Assembly (NCBI GenBank): GCA_002422845.1
Contig: DITM01000010.1
Span: 1 to 42,046, forward strand
Length of the DNA: 42,046 nucleotides
Origin: Candidatus Paracaedibacteraceae bacterium UBA6184
GTDB taxonomy: Bacteria; Pseudomonadota; Alphaproteobacteria; UBA6184
Reading direction: 5' to 3'
In this document: piece after piece, positions 34,328-42,046 of the stretch
How the letters are laid out: each line of letters opens with the position of its first letter
Position numbering within the stretch: the first letter of the stretch is position 1
The notes under the pieces: generated by a model
The model's input: only the letters and a program-made list of their open reading frames with translations
Databases searched by the model: none
Told to the model about the DNA's origin: nothing
Position numbers and translations under genes: made by a program

Positions 34328-34358
34328 AAAAAGCTTCCTTAGGGAAGCTTTTTATTTT
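34328..34358 (+). terminator. Rho-independent terminator
   Basis: AAAAAGCTTCC (34328-34338), loop TTAG, GGAAGCTTTTT (34343-34353), then ATTTTT. An 11-bp stem with a T-rich tail, 16 bases after the stop of the secreted acidic protein. It separates the accessory block from the corC-type gene. Confidence 0.88.
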
Positions 34359-34414
34359 TGTTATCCTTAATTTAGTGTATATTTTGGCAATAATGAATAT
34401 CTTAAGGTAACCGT

Positions 34415-35695
34415 GTGTCTATTTTCCTATTTTTGATTATTATTCTTTTATGTCTTGTATTAAGTGGTTTTATCTCTGCCGTTGAAACTGCCTTTACAGC
34501 AGCCTCAAAAGGAAAACTCCAAAATCTTATAAGAAAAGGCAATCGCAAAGCCGCCCAGGTCGAAGAACTGCGCAGAAAAAGCATGTCAGATATTATTGGG
34601 GCACTCCTTGCCAGCGAAACATTACTTGAAGTTTCCGCAACCGCCGTGGCAACCGCAGCTCTTACCAGCGTATTTGATGAAGCAGGCGTGATGTTATCCA
34701 CAGTCATCATGACCATCCTGATTATGATTTATGGCGAAATTATCCCTAAAATTTATGCCTATCACTATCCAGAAAAGATCGCACTTAAAACCGTTGGCTT
34801 TATTAAAGTATTTCTAAAAGTCTTCAAACCTTTACTAAGACTTACTAACATCATTGCCCGCTTTTCATTAAGATTAGCAGGCGTCCACTCCAAAGAAAAC
34901 GATCCCAACGAAAGTGTTGATGAATTAAAAGGTGCAATCGCCCTTCATGCCCACATGGGGTCAAAAGCTCGCAACGAAAAAGCCATGATGGAAAGCATCT
35001 TGGATCTTGCTGACGTTAGCGTTGATGAAATAATGACCCACCGTAAAAATATGGTGATGATTGATACATCAACCCCCTTGGACAAAGCGTTAGAACAAGT
35101 CTTGTCCAGCCCGTATACTCGCCACCCTGTATGGTTAGATAACCGTGAAAACATCGTGGGTATCCTTCATACAAAAGACTTATTAAGAGCCCTCGCTCGC
35201 CATGATGGCGATATGTCAGATATCAGCCTTGAAACTGCGTGTGTAAAACCATGGTTCATCCCTGAATCCACATCATTATTAGATCAGTTAAATGCCTTCA
35301 GAGAACGCAGAGAACATCTAGCTTGCGTTGTTGATGAATATGGCGCCCTACTAGGGATCGTCACGTTAGAAGACATCTTAGAAGAAATCGTCGGACAAAT
35401 TGATGATGAACATGACGTTACCGTCCCAGGCGTCCGCCGCGAAGGCCCGCAGACAATATCTGTTCACGGTTGGGTAACTTTGCGAGACCTAAATCGCGAA
35501 TTTGATTGGGATCTCCCCGATGAAGAAGCCGCAACACTTGCAGGACTTATAATTTATGAAACTGAACAAATACCCGAAATCGGTCAAGAGTTTATGATTC
35601 ATGGATTAAAGTGTAAAATCATCGCACGAAAAAGAAACCAAATCACGCGGATTCGTATTACATATACAGCTCCGCCCAAAACCACTGAAGAATAG
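34415..35695 (+). CDS. CNNM/CorC-HlyC family transporter-associated protein
   Basis: 426 residues. DUF21/CNNM membrane domain with an N-terminal span (FLFLIIILLCLVLSGFISAVETAF, about 2-28) and further spans around 60-130 (including VMLSTVIMTILIMIYGEIIPKIYA), a CBS pair (about 185-320: DEIMTHRKNMVMID, HPVWLDNRENIVGILHTKDLL, ACVVDEYGALLGIVTLEDILEEIVGQI), and a C-terminal CorC_HlyC domain (ISVHGWVTLRDLNREFDWDLPDEEAATLAGLI). The family is linked to Mg/Co export and is often labelled hemolysin. Start is GTG at 34415 with AAGGT upstream; no ATG is closer. Confidence 0.92.
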   Translation: MSIFLFLIIILLCLVLSGFISAVETAFTAASKGKLQNLIRKGNRKAAQVEELRRKSMSDIIGALLASETLLEVSATAVATAALTSVFDEAGVMLSTVIMTILIMIYGEIIPKIYAYHYPEKIALKTVGFIKVFLKVFKPLLRLTNIIARFSLRLAGVHSKENDPNESVDELKGAIALHAHMGSKARNEKAMMESILDLADVSVDEIMTHRKNMVMIDTSTPLDKALEQVLSSPYTRHPVWLDNRENIVGILHTKDLLRALARHDGDMSDISLETACVKPWFIPESTSLLDQLNAFRERREHLACVVDEYGALLGIVTLEDILEEIVGQIDDEHDVTVPGVRREGPQTISVHGWVTLRDLNREFDWDLPDEEAATLAGLIIYETEQIPEIGQEFMIHGLKCKIIARKRNQITRIRITYTAPPKTTEE

Positions 35696-35748
35696 GGTAG
35701 ATTTTTTAATCTCACTTGTTTACAGTATCTCTGTTTATTAGGGTAACA

Positions 35749-35861
35749 ATGATGCAATTTATATCGAAAACTTTTTTTGCATTGGGGCAATATGCATAAC
35801 TACACTAAGTTATGCAGCCTCTAAACAATCCGCAAAAATCAATCAAGGAGATACAAAAACA
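35749..35861 (+). pseudogene. Frameshifted signal peptide of the FKBP gene
   Basis: From ATG 35749 the frame reads MMQFISKTFFALGQYA and stops. The FKBP frame, read upstream of its ATG, gives AICITTLSYAASKQSAKINQGDTKT running straight into the FKBP start. One extra base in the GGGG run (35784-35787) or the T7 run (35772-35778) fuses the two into a typical signal peptide ending LSYAA. The ancestral protein was probably exported. The change may be real or a homopolymer sequencing error. Confidence 0.7.
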
Positions 35862-36218
35862 ATGACTGAAAAAGATAACACCATTACAACCCCCTCTGGC
35901 TTAAAATATATTGATGTTCAAGAAGGTACTGGCCCTTGTCCAGTGGCTGGCAAAACCGTAGTAGTACACTATACCGGCACATTAGAAAATGGTACAAAGT
36001 TTGATAGCTCCGTTGACCGCAAAGAACCCTTCCGCTTTCCAATCGGAAAAGGCGTTGTGATCAAAGGATGGGATGAAGGCGTTATGTCAATGAAAGTTGG
36101 TGGCAAACGCAAACTGATCATTCCAGCAGACTTAGGATATGGCTCCAGAGCAATTCCAGGCGTGATCCCTGCAAACAGCACTCTATTGTTTGACGTAGAA
36201 CTTATTGCTATAGAATAA
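35862..36218 (+). CDS. FKBP-type peptidyl-prolyl cis-trans isomerase
   Basis: 118 residues, a single FKBP domain: TPSGLKYIDVQEGTG, VVVHYTGTLENGTKFDSSVDRKEPFRFPIGKGVVIKGWDEGVMSMKVGGKRKLIIPADLGYG and ANSTLLFDVELIAIE, with the usual aromatic and Asp active-site residues present (HYTG, FDSS, IKGWDEG, LGYG). It catalyses prolyl isomerisation in protein folding. The ATG has AAGGAG about 11 bases upstream, so it can be translated as a cytoplasmic form; an upstream signal peptide is out of frame by one base. Confidence 0.94.
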   Translation: MTEKDNTITTPSGLKYIDVQEGTGPCPVAGKTVVVHYTGTLENGTKFDSSVDRKEPFRFPIGKGVVIKGWDEGVMSMKVGGKRKLIIPADLGYGSRAIPGVIPANSTLLFDVELIAIE

Positions 36219-36235
36219 ACAACGTGCCGTTGCAT

Positions 36236-36350
36236 CCGCTAGGTTAGATCCGATTCGCTCGGATACGGATTTTTTACGGCGCCCTGACCTAGCGGGCGCA
36301 GGTTCGCCTCTGATTGCCTCGCCAGGGGCATTGTGAAGTGAAGGGCGCCG
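36236..36350. other. GC-rich structured spacer with nested inverted repeats
   Basis: Markedly GC-rich against its surroundings. Inner hairpin ATCCGA-TTCGC-TCGGAT (36248-36264) followed by T6 (36270-36275) looks like a terminator for the FKBP gene. It sits inside outer arms CCGCTAGGTTAG (36236-36247) and CTGACCTAGCGG (36284-36295), which pair with one G-T. A third pair, CGGCGCCC (36277-36284) and GGGCGCCG (36343-36350), overlaps the second. Could be a small RNA, a palindromic repeat element or alternative terminator structures; no known ncRNA recognised. It takes up most of the 36219-36430 gap. Confidence 0.55.
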
Positions 36351-36430
36351 ATATATTTCACTAAAAAATATATTCTCTTTACATCCATTTCAATTTGGCA
36401 TACGCTTAATACAACAATAAAAATAATGAT

Positions 36431-37048
36431 ATGAATACAAAAGACACTCTTTCATTCTTAGGATCTTTATCCTCAAAGATTTGCCATGATATCGTTGCAC
36501 CCGTCAGTGCTATTGATATGGGGTTAAGCTTATTGGATGAACATCTTCCAGATAACATCAAATTTGATCCAGCCTATGGATTATTAAAAGACAGCTTAAA
36601 TAAAACGTTACGTCGCATCAATTTTTTCCGATATGCATTTGCATTTGGTAAAAATGACAGCCTTCCAACAGAAAAAGAATTTAAAGAACATTGCGAAAAT
36701 GCCTGCACTCATTTTAAAATTAAATTTTATTTGGAAGAGTTTACGCCAACCTCATCTCAAGAATCATTATTGCTCAGAATCACAACCTGCATTTTGTATT
36801 TATTAATTGATACCCTTCCTAAAGGGGGCTCAATTACTTTATCGATCTCTCCAAAATTAACCTCATTCGAAGCCGTTGGCCCTATGGTAATCATGAGCCC
36901 ATCGTTAGATAAAATTTTAAAAAACGTCAGGGAATCATACAGAGCTCAAACTATTTTGCCCGAACTCGTATTAATGGGATTAAGCGAATTGGGGGTACAA
37001 TTACAATCAACACATACACCTACCTCGTTAACTGCAATTTTAAGGTAA
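36431..37048 (+). CDS. chpT: Histidine phosphotransferase ChpT
   Basis: 205 residues, the normal length. DHp-like helix with LSSKICHDIVAPVSAIDMGLSLLDE, carrying the phospho-accepting His (about residue 19), then a degenerate HATPase-like domain without ATP-binding motifs. In alphaproteobacteria ChpT dimers pass phosphate from CckA to CtrA and CpdR, controlling the cell cycle and envelope functions. It stands alone here; no cckA or ctrA is in the window. Confidence 0.85.
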   Translation: MNTKDTLSFLGSLSSKICHDIVAPVSAIDMGLSLLDEHLPDNIKFDPAYGLLKDSLNKTLRRINFFRYAFAFGKNDSLPTEKEFKEHCENACTHFKIKFYLEEFTPTSSQESLLLRITTCILYLLIDTLPKGGSITLSISPKLTSFEAVGPMVIMSPSLDKILKNVRESYRAQTILPELVLMGLSELGVQLQSTHTPTSLTAILR

Positions 37049-37125
37049 ACTACTTATCTAGTCTGCAACACACTTTGAAAATAGTCACCTCACTAATCAG
37101 GGTAATTAAATCCTGAATATTAACG

Positions 37126-37977
37126 TTACTCTTCAAGCTCTATTAAGTGCGAAGTACTTTCATTTTCTAAATGATTTTGCATTCTAATTTCTATTGTATT
37201 GCCCCTTATATTAATCTCACTTTCCGTACGATTGCCTAGCGGATAATCTCCTAGTTTTTTTAGCACCAGTCGCTTTCCAGATAGTTTACCTATTGTTTTA
37301 TCCGATGCGCTTGATTGACTGAATTGAAAATTAGGTTCATGTTCAATTTTTAGAAATAGAAGCTCTGCAAAGACTCCCGATGCACGATTAGGAGAATTTA
37401 TAATTTTAACAACAAATACTCCAGATGAGGTTTTACCTATGACATCATAGGAATATGTAGTATCATCTTTTTTATCGTTTAATACCACTTTAAACCATTC
37501 ACTTTTTCTTTCTATTGAAGAATCATCGCCCTCAAAATAACGATTTGATTTAAAAGAGTTTTCTATATCCAGTGTTAATACTTGGGAACCACGATCGGAT
37601 AACCAAGGAACCATATCAAAAATCATTTTGACACTTAATGGTTTCCCCTTATATACAAAAAACTCCTTAACACATTTTGATAATTCTTCGTCAGTTGCGT
37701 CTTTTTTTATACATTCACAAGGTAAGCTTTCTTGAAACTGTTGAAATCTTAAATCTTTTTCTACTGCTATTAAAGACAGTTTTGCTGCCTGAAACGATGG
37801 GTCTTTTTTAAGCGCCAATGAAAAATATTTTTTTGCTTTAGCAAAATCACCCGCATGACTATGTTGATGCCCTCGTTTTAATAGCTCATCTTTAGAAGAG
37901 CTATTACTATCTATCTTTGCAGCACTAGTAAGAACAATACTATTAAAAAAAATAAAACATCCCAATATATACTTCAC
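37126..37977 (-). CDS. Secreted protein with one TPR-like unit, unknown
   Basis: 283 residues. Signal peptide 1-19 (MKYILGCFIFFNSIVLTSAA). A single TPR-like hairpin pair at about 29-72 (ELLKRGHQHSHAGDFAKAKKYFSLALKKDPSF), a CEC(x)nC region (PCECIKKDATDEELSKC), then a beta-rich domain with no recognised motif (VLTLDIENSF, YSYDVIGKTSSGVFVVKIIN, SEINIRGNTIEIRMQ). Separated from asd by a short gap on the same strand; probably periplasmic. Function unknown. Confidence 0.6.
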   Translation of the reverse strand: MKYILGCFIFFNSIVLTSAAKIDSNSSSKDELLKRGHQHSHAGDFAKAKKYFSLALKKDPSFQAAKLSLIAVEKDLRFQQFQESLPCECIKKDATDEELSKCVKEFFVYKGKPLSVKMIFDMVPWLSDRGSQVLTLDIENSFKSNRYFEGDDSSIERKSEWFKVVLNDKKDDTTYSYDVIGKTSSGVFVVKIINSPNRASGVFAELLFLKIEHEPNFQFSQSSASDKTIGKLSGKRLVLKKLGDYPLGNRTESEINIRGNTIEIRMQNHLENESTSHLIELEE

Positions 37978-38011
37978 TTCTGTCTCCCTTAAGTATTCTT
38001 ACTAATCGTTC

Positions 38012-39016
38012 TTATAAGTATTTCGTTAATAAATGCTCTGCAATTTCAACAGCATCCAAGGCTGCCCCACGGCGCAAGTTATCACTGGCTGTCCAAAAAA
38101 TTAGACCATTCTCAACGCTTGGATCATATCGCAATCTACTAACAAACACTTGATCTTCACCGGCAGCATCTAACGCTGAATAGTAATTTTTCATATCATC
38201 AATTACTGTCACATGCGAAGACAACCGCAATGCATCTTTTGCCTGATCAGGTGTTATAGGTCCTGAAAACTCCACAAATACAGAGGCACAATGGCTAATA
38301 AACACGGGGACTCTTACAGACTGGACAGCTATGCTAATATTGCGATCTAAAACTTTTTTAATTTCCAATGCAATTTTAGTTTCTTCACCAGTATTTCCAT
38401 TGGGGTGAACCGAATCAATCATGGGTAATACGTTAAACGCTATGTCTTTTGGAAACACTTTACGCTGATACGGCATCGTTGTATAAAACGCCTTTGTCTG
38501 ATGCATCAATTCATTCATCGCATCTTTACCCGCACCCGATACGGATTGATACGTTGAAATGACAACTCGCTCAATCGGGCTAATTTGATGCAATGGCGCC
38601 AAAACCGTTGTAATGGGGGACGCAATACAATTTGCCGATGAGATAATCTTTTTCTCAGTATATCGTTCAACATCCTTTAAATTTACAGGGGGAATCACCA
38701 AAGGCACTTTGGGATCCATACGATAAAACGAACTGCAATCAATCACAGGACACCCTGCTTGGGTTGCTTTTGGAACATATTCCTCTGCTGCTTTACTGCC
38801 AGCTGCAAAAATGGCCAAATCATAGTGAGAAAAATCAACCGTATCAATGTGGACGATCTTTAGATCATGCTCTTTAATATGTACTTTTTCCCCCTGAGAT
38901 CGCATTGATCCAATCGGCGTAATCGATACTTCTGGAAATGATTCTCGTTCGTTAATGATTTCAATAATCTTACGCCCTACATTGCCAGCAGCGCCCACTA
39001 ATGCAATTTTTTTCAT
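38012..39016 (-). CDS. asd: Aspartate-semialdehyde dehydrogenase
   Basis: 334 residues, usual length. NADP-binding start ALVGAAGNVGRKIIEI, AIFAAGSKAAEEYVPKA, DCSSFYRMDP, VPLVIPPVNL, ISSANCIASPITTVLAPLH with the catalytic Cys, STYQSVSGAGKDAMNEL, and substrate-binding SVRVPVFISHCASVFVEF. It reduces aspartyl phosphate to the semialdehyde, the precursor of DapA/DapB substrates for lysine and meso-diaminopimelate. It follows dapB after 5 bases, so the pair serves peptidoglycan DAP supply. Confidence 0.94.
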   Translation of the reverse strand: MKKIALVGAAGNVGRKIIEIINERESFPEVSITPIGSMRSQGEKVHIKEHDLKIVHIDTVDFSHYDLAIFAAGSKAAEEYVPKATQAGCPVIDCSSFYRMDPKVPLVIPPVNLKDVERYTEKKIISSANCIASPITTVLAPLHQISPIERVVISTYQSVSGAGKDAMNELMHQTKAFYTTMPYQRKVFPKDIAFNVLPMIDSVHPNGNTGEETKIALEIKKVLDRNISIAVQSVRVPVFISHCASVFVEFSGPITPDQAKDALRLSSHVTVIDDMKNYYSALDAAGEDQVFVSRLRYDPSVENGLIFWTASDNLRRGAALDAVEIAEHLLTKYL

Positions 39017-39021
39017 TGTAT

Positions 39022-39840
39022 TTACTCAATACTCCAATCACTGTCTTTCAACACATCTTTTAACCGGTATAACCCAGCGTGCTTTCCGTATAACCATTTT
39101 GCTGCTCGCACAGCTCCTTTAGAAAAAATGCGTCGATCAAGAACTCTATGCGTTAATTCTAACGTTTCTTCATCCCCATAAAAGGATACAGAATGTGTCC
39201 CGATCTCATTTCCTCCACGGATCACACCCACTCCAATTGAACCCTTTTCGCGTTCTCCGGGTTCATTATGAACAACGAATGTGTTTTTATCAGCATCTTT
39301 ACGACCCCGATGAGCCGCACGAACTAAGGATCGCGCCGTCCCCGAGGGAGTATCTTTTTTGTGTCGATGATGAGCTTCAACAATTTCAATATCATAAGAT
39401 GTATCAAACATAGCCGCTACTTTTTCTACCAATATGTTCAATAAAGCGACTCCCATTGTCATATTAGAGGCTAACAAAATAGGAGTTTGATCACTTTTTT
39501 GAATAATCTGACTACGTTCTTCATCCGTAAATCCCGTCGTACCAATGACGATCGGCTTTTGATATTCTATCGCTAAATCCACATGATGCAATGTACTTGC
39601 TGCATTCGTAAAATCAATCAACACATCCGCAGCTTCGAATAAGACGCCTGGCTGTGCGTGGGCATAAATCCCCAAGGGAGATAATCCCGTCAAAGTGCCA
39701 AGATCTTCACCGTGACCAGATCCACCCTCACGTACTGTTCCACCAATAAGCTGACACACACCATCTTCATAGACTTCTTTTAATAACAATCGACCATTGC
39801 GACCCGCGCAACCTAAGATTCCAATTTTAACATTTTTCAT
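39022..39840 (-). CDS. dapB: 4-hydroxy-tetrahydrodipicolinate reductase
   Basis: 272 residues, usual length. NAD(P)-binding GILGCAGRNGRLL, IDFTNAAST, PIVIGTTGFTDEE, LLASNMTMGVALLNIL and the family signature VEAHHRHKKDTPSGTA, then GVIRGGNEIGTHSVSFYGDEETLELTH. It acts in the diaminopimelate pathway. It overlaps the GIN-domain gene upstream by 4 bases (ATGA) and precedes asd closely, forming one transcription unit of three genes. Confidence 0.95.
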   Translation of the reverse strand: MKNVKIGILGCAGRNGRLLLKEVYEDGVCQLIGGTVREGGSGHGEDLGTLTGLSPLGIYAHAQPGVLFEAADVLIDFTNAASTLHHVDLAIEYQKPIVIGTTGFTDEERSQIIQKSDQTPILLASNMTMGVALLNILVEKVAAMFDTSYDIEIVEAHHRHKKDTPSGTARSLVRAAHRGRKDADKNTFVVHNEPGEREKGSIGVGVIRGGNEIGTHSVSFYGDEETLELTHRVLDRRIFSKGAVRAAKWLYGKHAGLYRLKDVLKDSDWSIE

Positions 39841-40772
39841 GGGTTTACTATCTTTATACTTCCGTTATGCATCTGGCTGTTACGTAATATCTTTCCTGTC
39901 ACCTTGTCAATAACAATCTGACTTGCTCCCCTTGCACTTAAGGCAGCATTTGTAACAGTCCCTTTGATAATAATTTTTCCAGTGGCGGCTGCTGCTGCCA
40001 ATAAGGTATCTAAATTTGCGTCATCAACGGTTAACATACTATCATAATTAGCTGTTACTTCCGCAACGCCACTCAAACTCTTAATCAATACGCGCTCATT
40101 GCCTCGGCCCGTCCACACAAATGCCTCTCGCACGGCTCCTAACTTAACGTCAGAAGCCCCTCGTGTTGTTAAGTTTAATGATTGAATCGATGCTGCAATT
40201 GACACATGGCTATACTCCGTTGCAGTGATTAACGCTTTTTTCAACTCGCCCGCCATAATGCCCATTTCACTGTGTTCTGAAAGTGTCAACGACACATCAC
40301 CTTTGACCTGATTAAATTGCACTTTGGCTGCACCACTGGCTGTCAACACTATCCCCAAACAGGCCTCAACCGTAATCTGACTTAGCTCTGACAGCGTAAG
40401 ACGTACCGCAGCATTCATTTTGGGAATAAACACATGACTGTTCCCAACAACAGCTATGTCTAACAGACACGTACGTGGAATAGCCACCTGTAATTTCATC
40501 GGCATGCCAAACGCATACCGTCCCGCAGAAATTTTTAAGACACCATTTTCAGGATTAAGAACCAAGTTAGACAATACGTTGCTTTCCCCGCTAACTCTCA
40601 CCTCATTAGCATCACTTAAAACAAATTGAATATCTGCGTTTAAAGAATTAACAGCTACAGTAGTAATTGTGTTGAATTTGATTGTATTGTATCTGACCTT
40701 AGCCGCTGAAGCATCTAGCACATTCAAAATCAATAATATTGCATATAAAGCAAAGGCTAAGATATTTTTCAT
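39837..40772 (-). CDS. Secreted GIN-domain (DUF2807-like) protein
   Basis: 311 residues from ATG 40772 (MKNILAFALYAILLILNVLDASAA), chosen because it opens a good signal peptide; ATG 40775 is one codon earlier and 40808 would add an atypical polar stretch. The mature part is made of short beta-strand turns with recurring ALxVxGASxVxI-like motifs (EVRVSGESNVLSNL, LLDIAVVGNSHVFIPK, VLTASGAAKVQFNQVKG, LNLTTRGASDVKLGAV, ALSARGASQIVIDKV), typical of the single-stranded right-handed helix of DUF2807/GIN proteins. Probably periplasmic or surface. Overlaps dapB by 4 bases; link to DAP synthesis is unexplained. Confidence 0.75.
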   Translation of the reverse strand: MKNILAFALYAILLILNVLDASAAKVRYNTIKFNTITTVAVNSLNADIQFVLSDANEVRVSGESNVLSNLVLNPENGVLKISAGRYAFGMPMKLQVAIPRTCLLDIAVVGNSHVFIPKMNAAVRLTLSELSQITVEACLGIVLTASGAAKVQFNQVKGDVSLTLSEHSEMGIMAGELKKALITATEYSHVSIAASIQSLNLTTRGASDVKLGAVREAFVWTGRGNERVLIKSLSGVAEVTANYDSMLTVDDANLDTLLAAAAATGKIIIKGTVTNAALSARGASQIVIDKVTGKILRNSQMHNGSIKIVNP

Positions 40773-40889
40773 CATATGGCTATATTTAAATTGATCTACA
40801 AAAATCATATCAAATTCACCCTAATAAATCTATTGCATTTCACCCATTTTGGGGTAGGATAAACCATTATTTGTAATTAGGATATACTT

Positions 40890-41426
40890 ATGCAAGCAAT
40901 CGCTCTTAATAAAACAACGCTTTTTACGCAATTATTACTAAAACCAATTGCCATCAGTTTAATTTTAGCCATATCTGCTCAAATTAATATTTTAACAGTC
41001 CCGGTACCCATCACGTTACAGTCGTTAGTGATCGTGTGTATTGGATTACTCTGTTCACCCACAGTGGCCGCCCTATCTGTCGTTTACTATTTAATCGAAA
41101 TCGGATTTGGCCTTCCCTTTGCATCAGGATTCTCAGGTGGTTTAGCCGCCTTGTTAAGCCCTCGAGCAGGATATCTTATTGGCTTTCTGGCCTCTGCTTA
41201 TACCTCAGCTAAAATTTTAACCTACAAACGCAGTTTCTTTACATTATGGTTGGCTGCAACTGCTGGAATGATCTTATTGTATACTTGCGGTGTAACTTGG
41301 CTTTCAGTATTGTTTGGTTTAGAAAAAGCCTTAATCGTTGGACTCTATCCATTTATAAATGAGATTCCAGCCTTTATCGCTATCGCCGTTATTGGAAGCT
41401 ATCAGGCCAACAAGTTAATAAAGTAA
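40890..41426 (+). CDS. bioY: Biotin transporter S component BioY
   Basis: 178 residues with about six hydrophobic spans. Signatures: SAQINILTVPVPITLQSLVI, LSVVYYLIEIGFGLPFASGFSGGLAALLSPRAGYLIGFL, and CGVTWLSVLFGLEKALIVGLYPFINEIPAF, standard for BioY. It binds and imports biotin alone or with EcfAT. The organism probably takes biotin from its surroundings; no bio synthesis genes are in the window. Confidence 0.93.
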   Translation: MQAIALNKTTLFTQLLLKPIAISLILAISAQINILTVPVPITLQSLVIVCIGLLCSPTVAALSVVYYLIEIGFGLPFASGFSGGLAALLSPRAGYLIGFLASAYTSAKILTYKRSFFTLWLAATAGMILLYTCGVTWLSVLFGLEKALIVGLYPFINEIPAFIAIAVIGSYQANKLIK

Positions 41427-41440
41427 CGTCAGACTAAATC

Positions 41441-41459
41441 ACCCCACGTCAAGTGGGGT
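41441..41459 (+). terminator. Hairpin after bioY
   Basis: ACCCCAC-GTCAA-GTGGGGT, a 7-bp GC-rich stem 15 bases after the bioY stop. Only TTAC follows rather than a T-run, so it is a weak or factor-assisted terminator candidate. Confidence 0.5.
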
Positions 41460-41495
41460 TACTATCCCCTTCTTCAGTCTCAAAAACACAAACTC

Positions 41496-41524
41496 TTGAC
41501 TTCTTTGACAAGAGTCCTTATCTA
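41496..41524 (+). promoter_or_regulatory. Promoter of the truncated paralog
   Basis: TTGACT (41496-41501), 17-base spacer, TATCTA (41519-41524). The stretch TTGACTTCTTTGACAA closely repeats the promoter of the left-end paralog (1528-1555 on the minus strand), including the second TTGACA inside the spacer. Confidence 0.6.
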
Positions 41525-41554
41525 TCAATTAGATTAACTATATGAGACACACAC

Positions 41555-42046
41555 ATGAAACACATACTTCAATCACTACTAATGACAACTGTATTTACCT
41601 TACCCACTGCTTTCGCTTCAGATCAAATATCTCCTTTCCCAGATGAATCAACAACTAGTGCCTTTGTAACCCCCGAATCAAATCCTCAAATTTCTGTAAC
41701 AGCTCAGCTTGAGAACATGCTTACAAAGGATTCATTTGATGAGATATTGAATGCCGCCTTTGCATCATAGCTTTGGGCAAAGAAGATCAGCAATGATCAA
41801 CGTACTGCTCTTGTTGCTTTTGTTGAGACCCATCCAACATTTACTGACACTCAGCAAACTATATTAATAGGCCTATTACCCAACGCAACACCAAGGTATA
41901 TTAAATGGGCAGCAGATGGATTACGCGATCTTGGATTCGGCTATCATGAAAAAGCTGCAGCACTCTATGAAAAATCTGCACATCATCTAAATGCAGATCC
42001 ATCTGATGTTCTACGTGCAGCAAATGGATTATGCAATCTTGGATCT
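41555..42046 (+). pseudogene. Paralog of the left-end repeat protein, amber-interrupted, runs off the window
   Basis: Starts MKHILQSLLMTTVFTLPTAFASD, almost identical to the left-end protein's signal peptide. After 71 codons an in-frame TAG (41768-41770) occurs in AAFAS-stop-LWAKK, where the paralog reads AALNSWTKK-like sequence. The same frame then stays open to the window end with LLPNATPRYIKWAADGLRDLG and EKAAALYEKSAHH repeats. It lacks the ~100-residue F-box-like block of the paralog. Probably a recent pseudogene; if TAG is read through, it would be a full repeat protein. The end lies outside the window. Confidence 0.75.

Noticed and set aside
36431..37048. Ordinary sensor kinase fragment instead of ChpT
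   Set aside because: The His helix SKICHDIVAPVSAIDMGLSLL and 205-residue length fit ChpT, and ATP-binding motifs are absent as expected for ChpT.

Overview
The window reads as a moderately AT-rich alphaproteobacterial chromosome segment, most likely from an intracellular symbiont or parasite of protists (Holosporales-like). Evidence for Alphaproteobacteria: a ChpT-type phosphotransferase, the dusB/ntrY/ntrX/trkA cluster, a giant NAD-glutamate dehydrogenase, and an alphaproteobacterial-type AddB. Evidence for host association (inference): a reduced nitrogen-regulation cluster, an IS remnant, secreted repeat proteins with an F-box-like segment, and a VgrG spike locus beside ordinary housekeeping genes.

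Layout. 1-1.6 kb: a secreted TPR-like repeat protein with an F-box-like segment, minus strand. 1.6-15.8 kb: a plus-strand housekeeping run of glyQ, glyS, tRNA-Gly(GCC), NAD-GDH, dusB, a Fis/NtrC-C-terminal-like protein, ntrY, ntrX and trkA; tRNA-Arg(CCG) follows on the minus strand. 16-21.7 kb: a membrane-anchored unknown, addB, a two-TM unknown, a frameshifted IS1595-type transposase remnant, then a secreted beta-rich unknown preceded by two perfect inverted repeats. 21.8-25.8 kb, minus strand: two orphan pseudopilins and the pgeF/Nudix/midA group. 25.8-33.1 kb, minus strand: the accessory core, in transcription order VgrG N-terminal half, a 1073-residue Asp/Ser-rich protein, VgrG C-terminal half, MORN/YwqK-like protein. 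33.1-34.3 kb, plus strand: a TetR-like protein and a secreted Asp-rich repeat protein. 34.4-41.4 kb: CorC/CNNM-type protein, FKBP with a frameshifted signal peptide, a GC-rich structured spacer, chpT, a secreted TPR-like unknown, asd, dapB, a GIN-domain protein and bioY. 41.5 kb to the end: a paralog of the first gene, interrupted by an amber codon and cut by the window edge.

Most noteworthy: the T6SS spike protein VgrG is encoded as two ORFs broken inside the conserved gp5/OB-fold region. A long low-complexity acidic protein lies between them, and both VgrG halves carry charged low-complexity tails exactly at the break. Second is dusB followed by a stand-alone Fis-like domain where alphaproteobacteria normally carry ntrB-ntrC, so the NtrC DNA-binding domain seems to have survived alone. 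Third are the two paralogous repeat proteins at the window ends, which share a promoter architecture but differ by an F-box-like module.

All calls come from reading the sequence and recognising family motifs. No database search or structure prediction was run.
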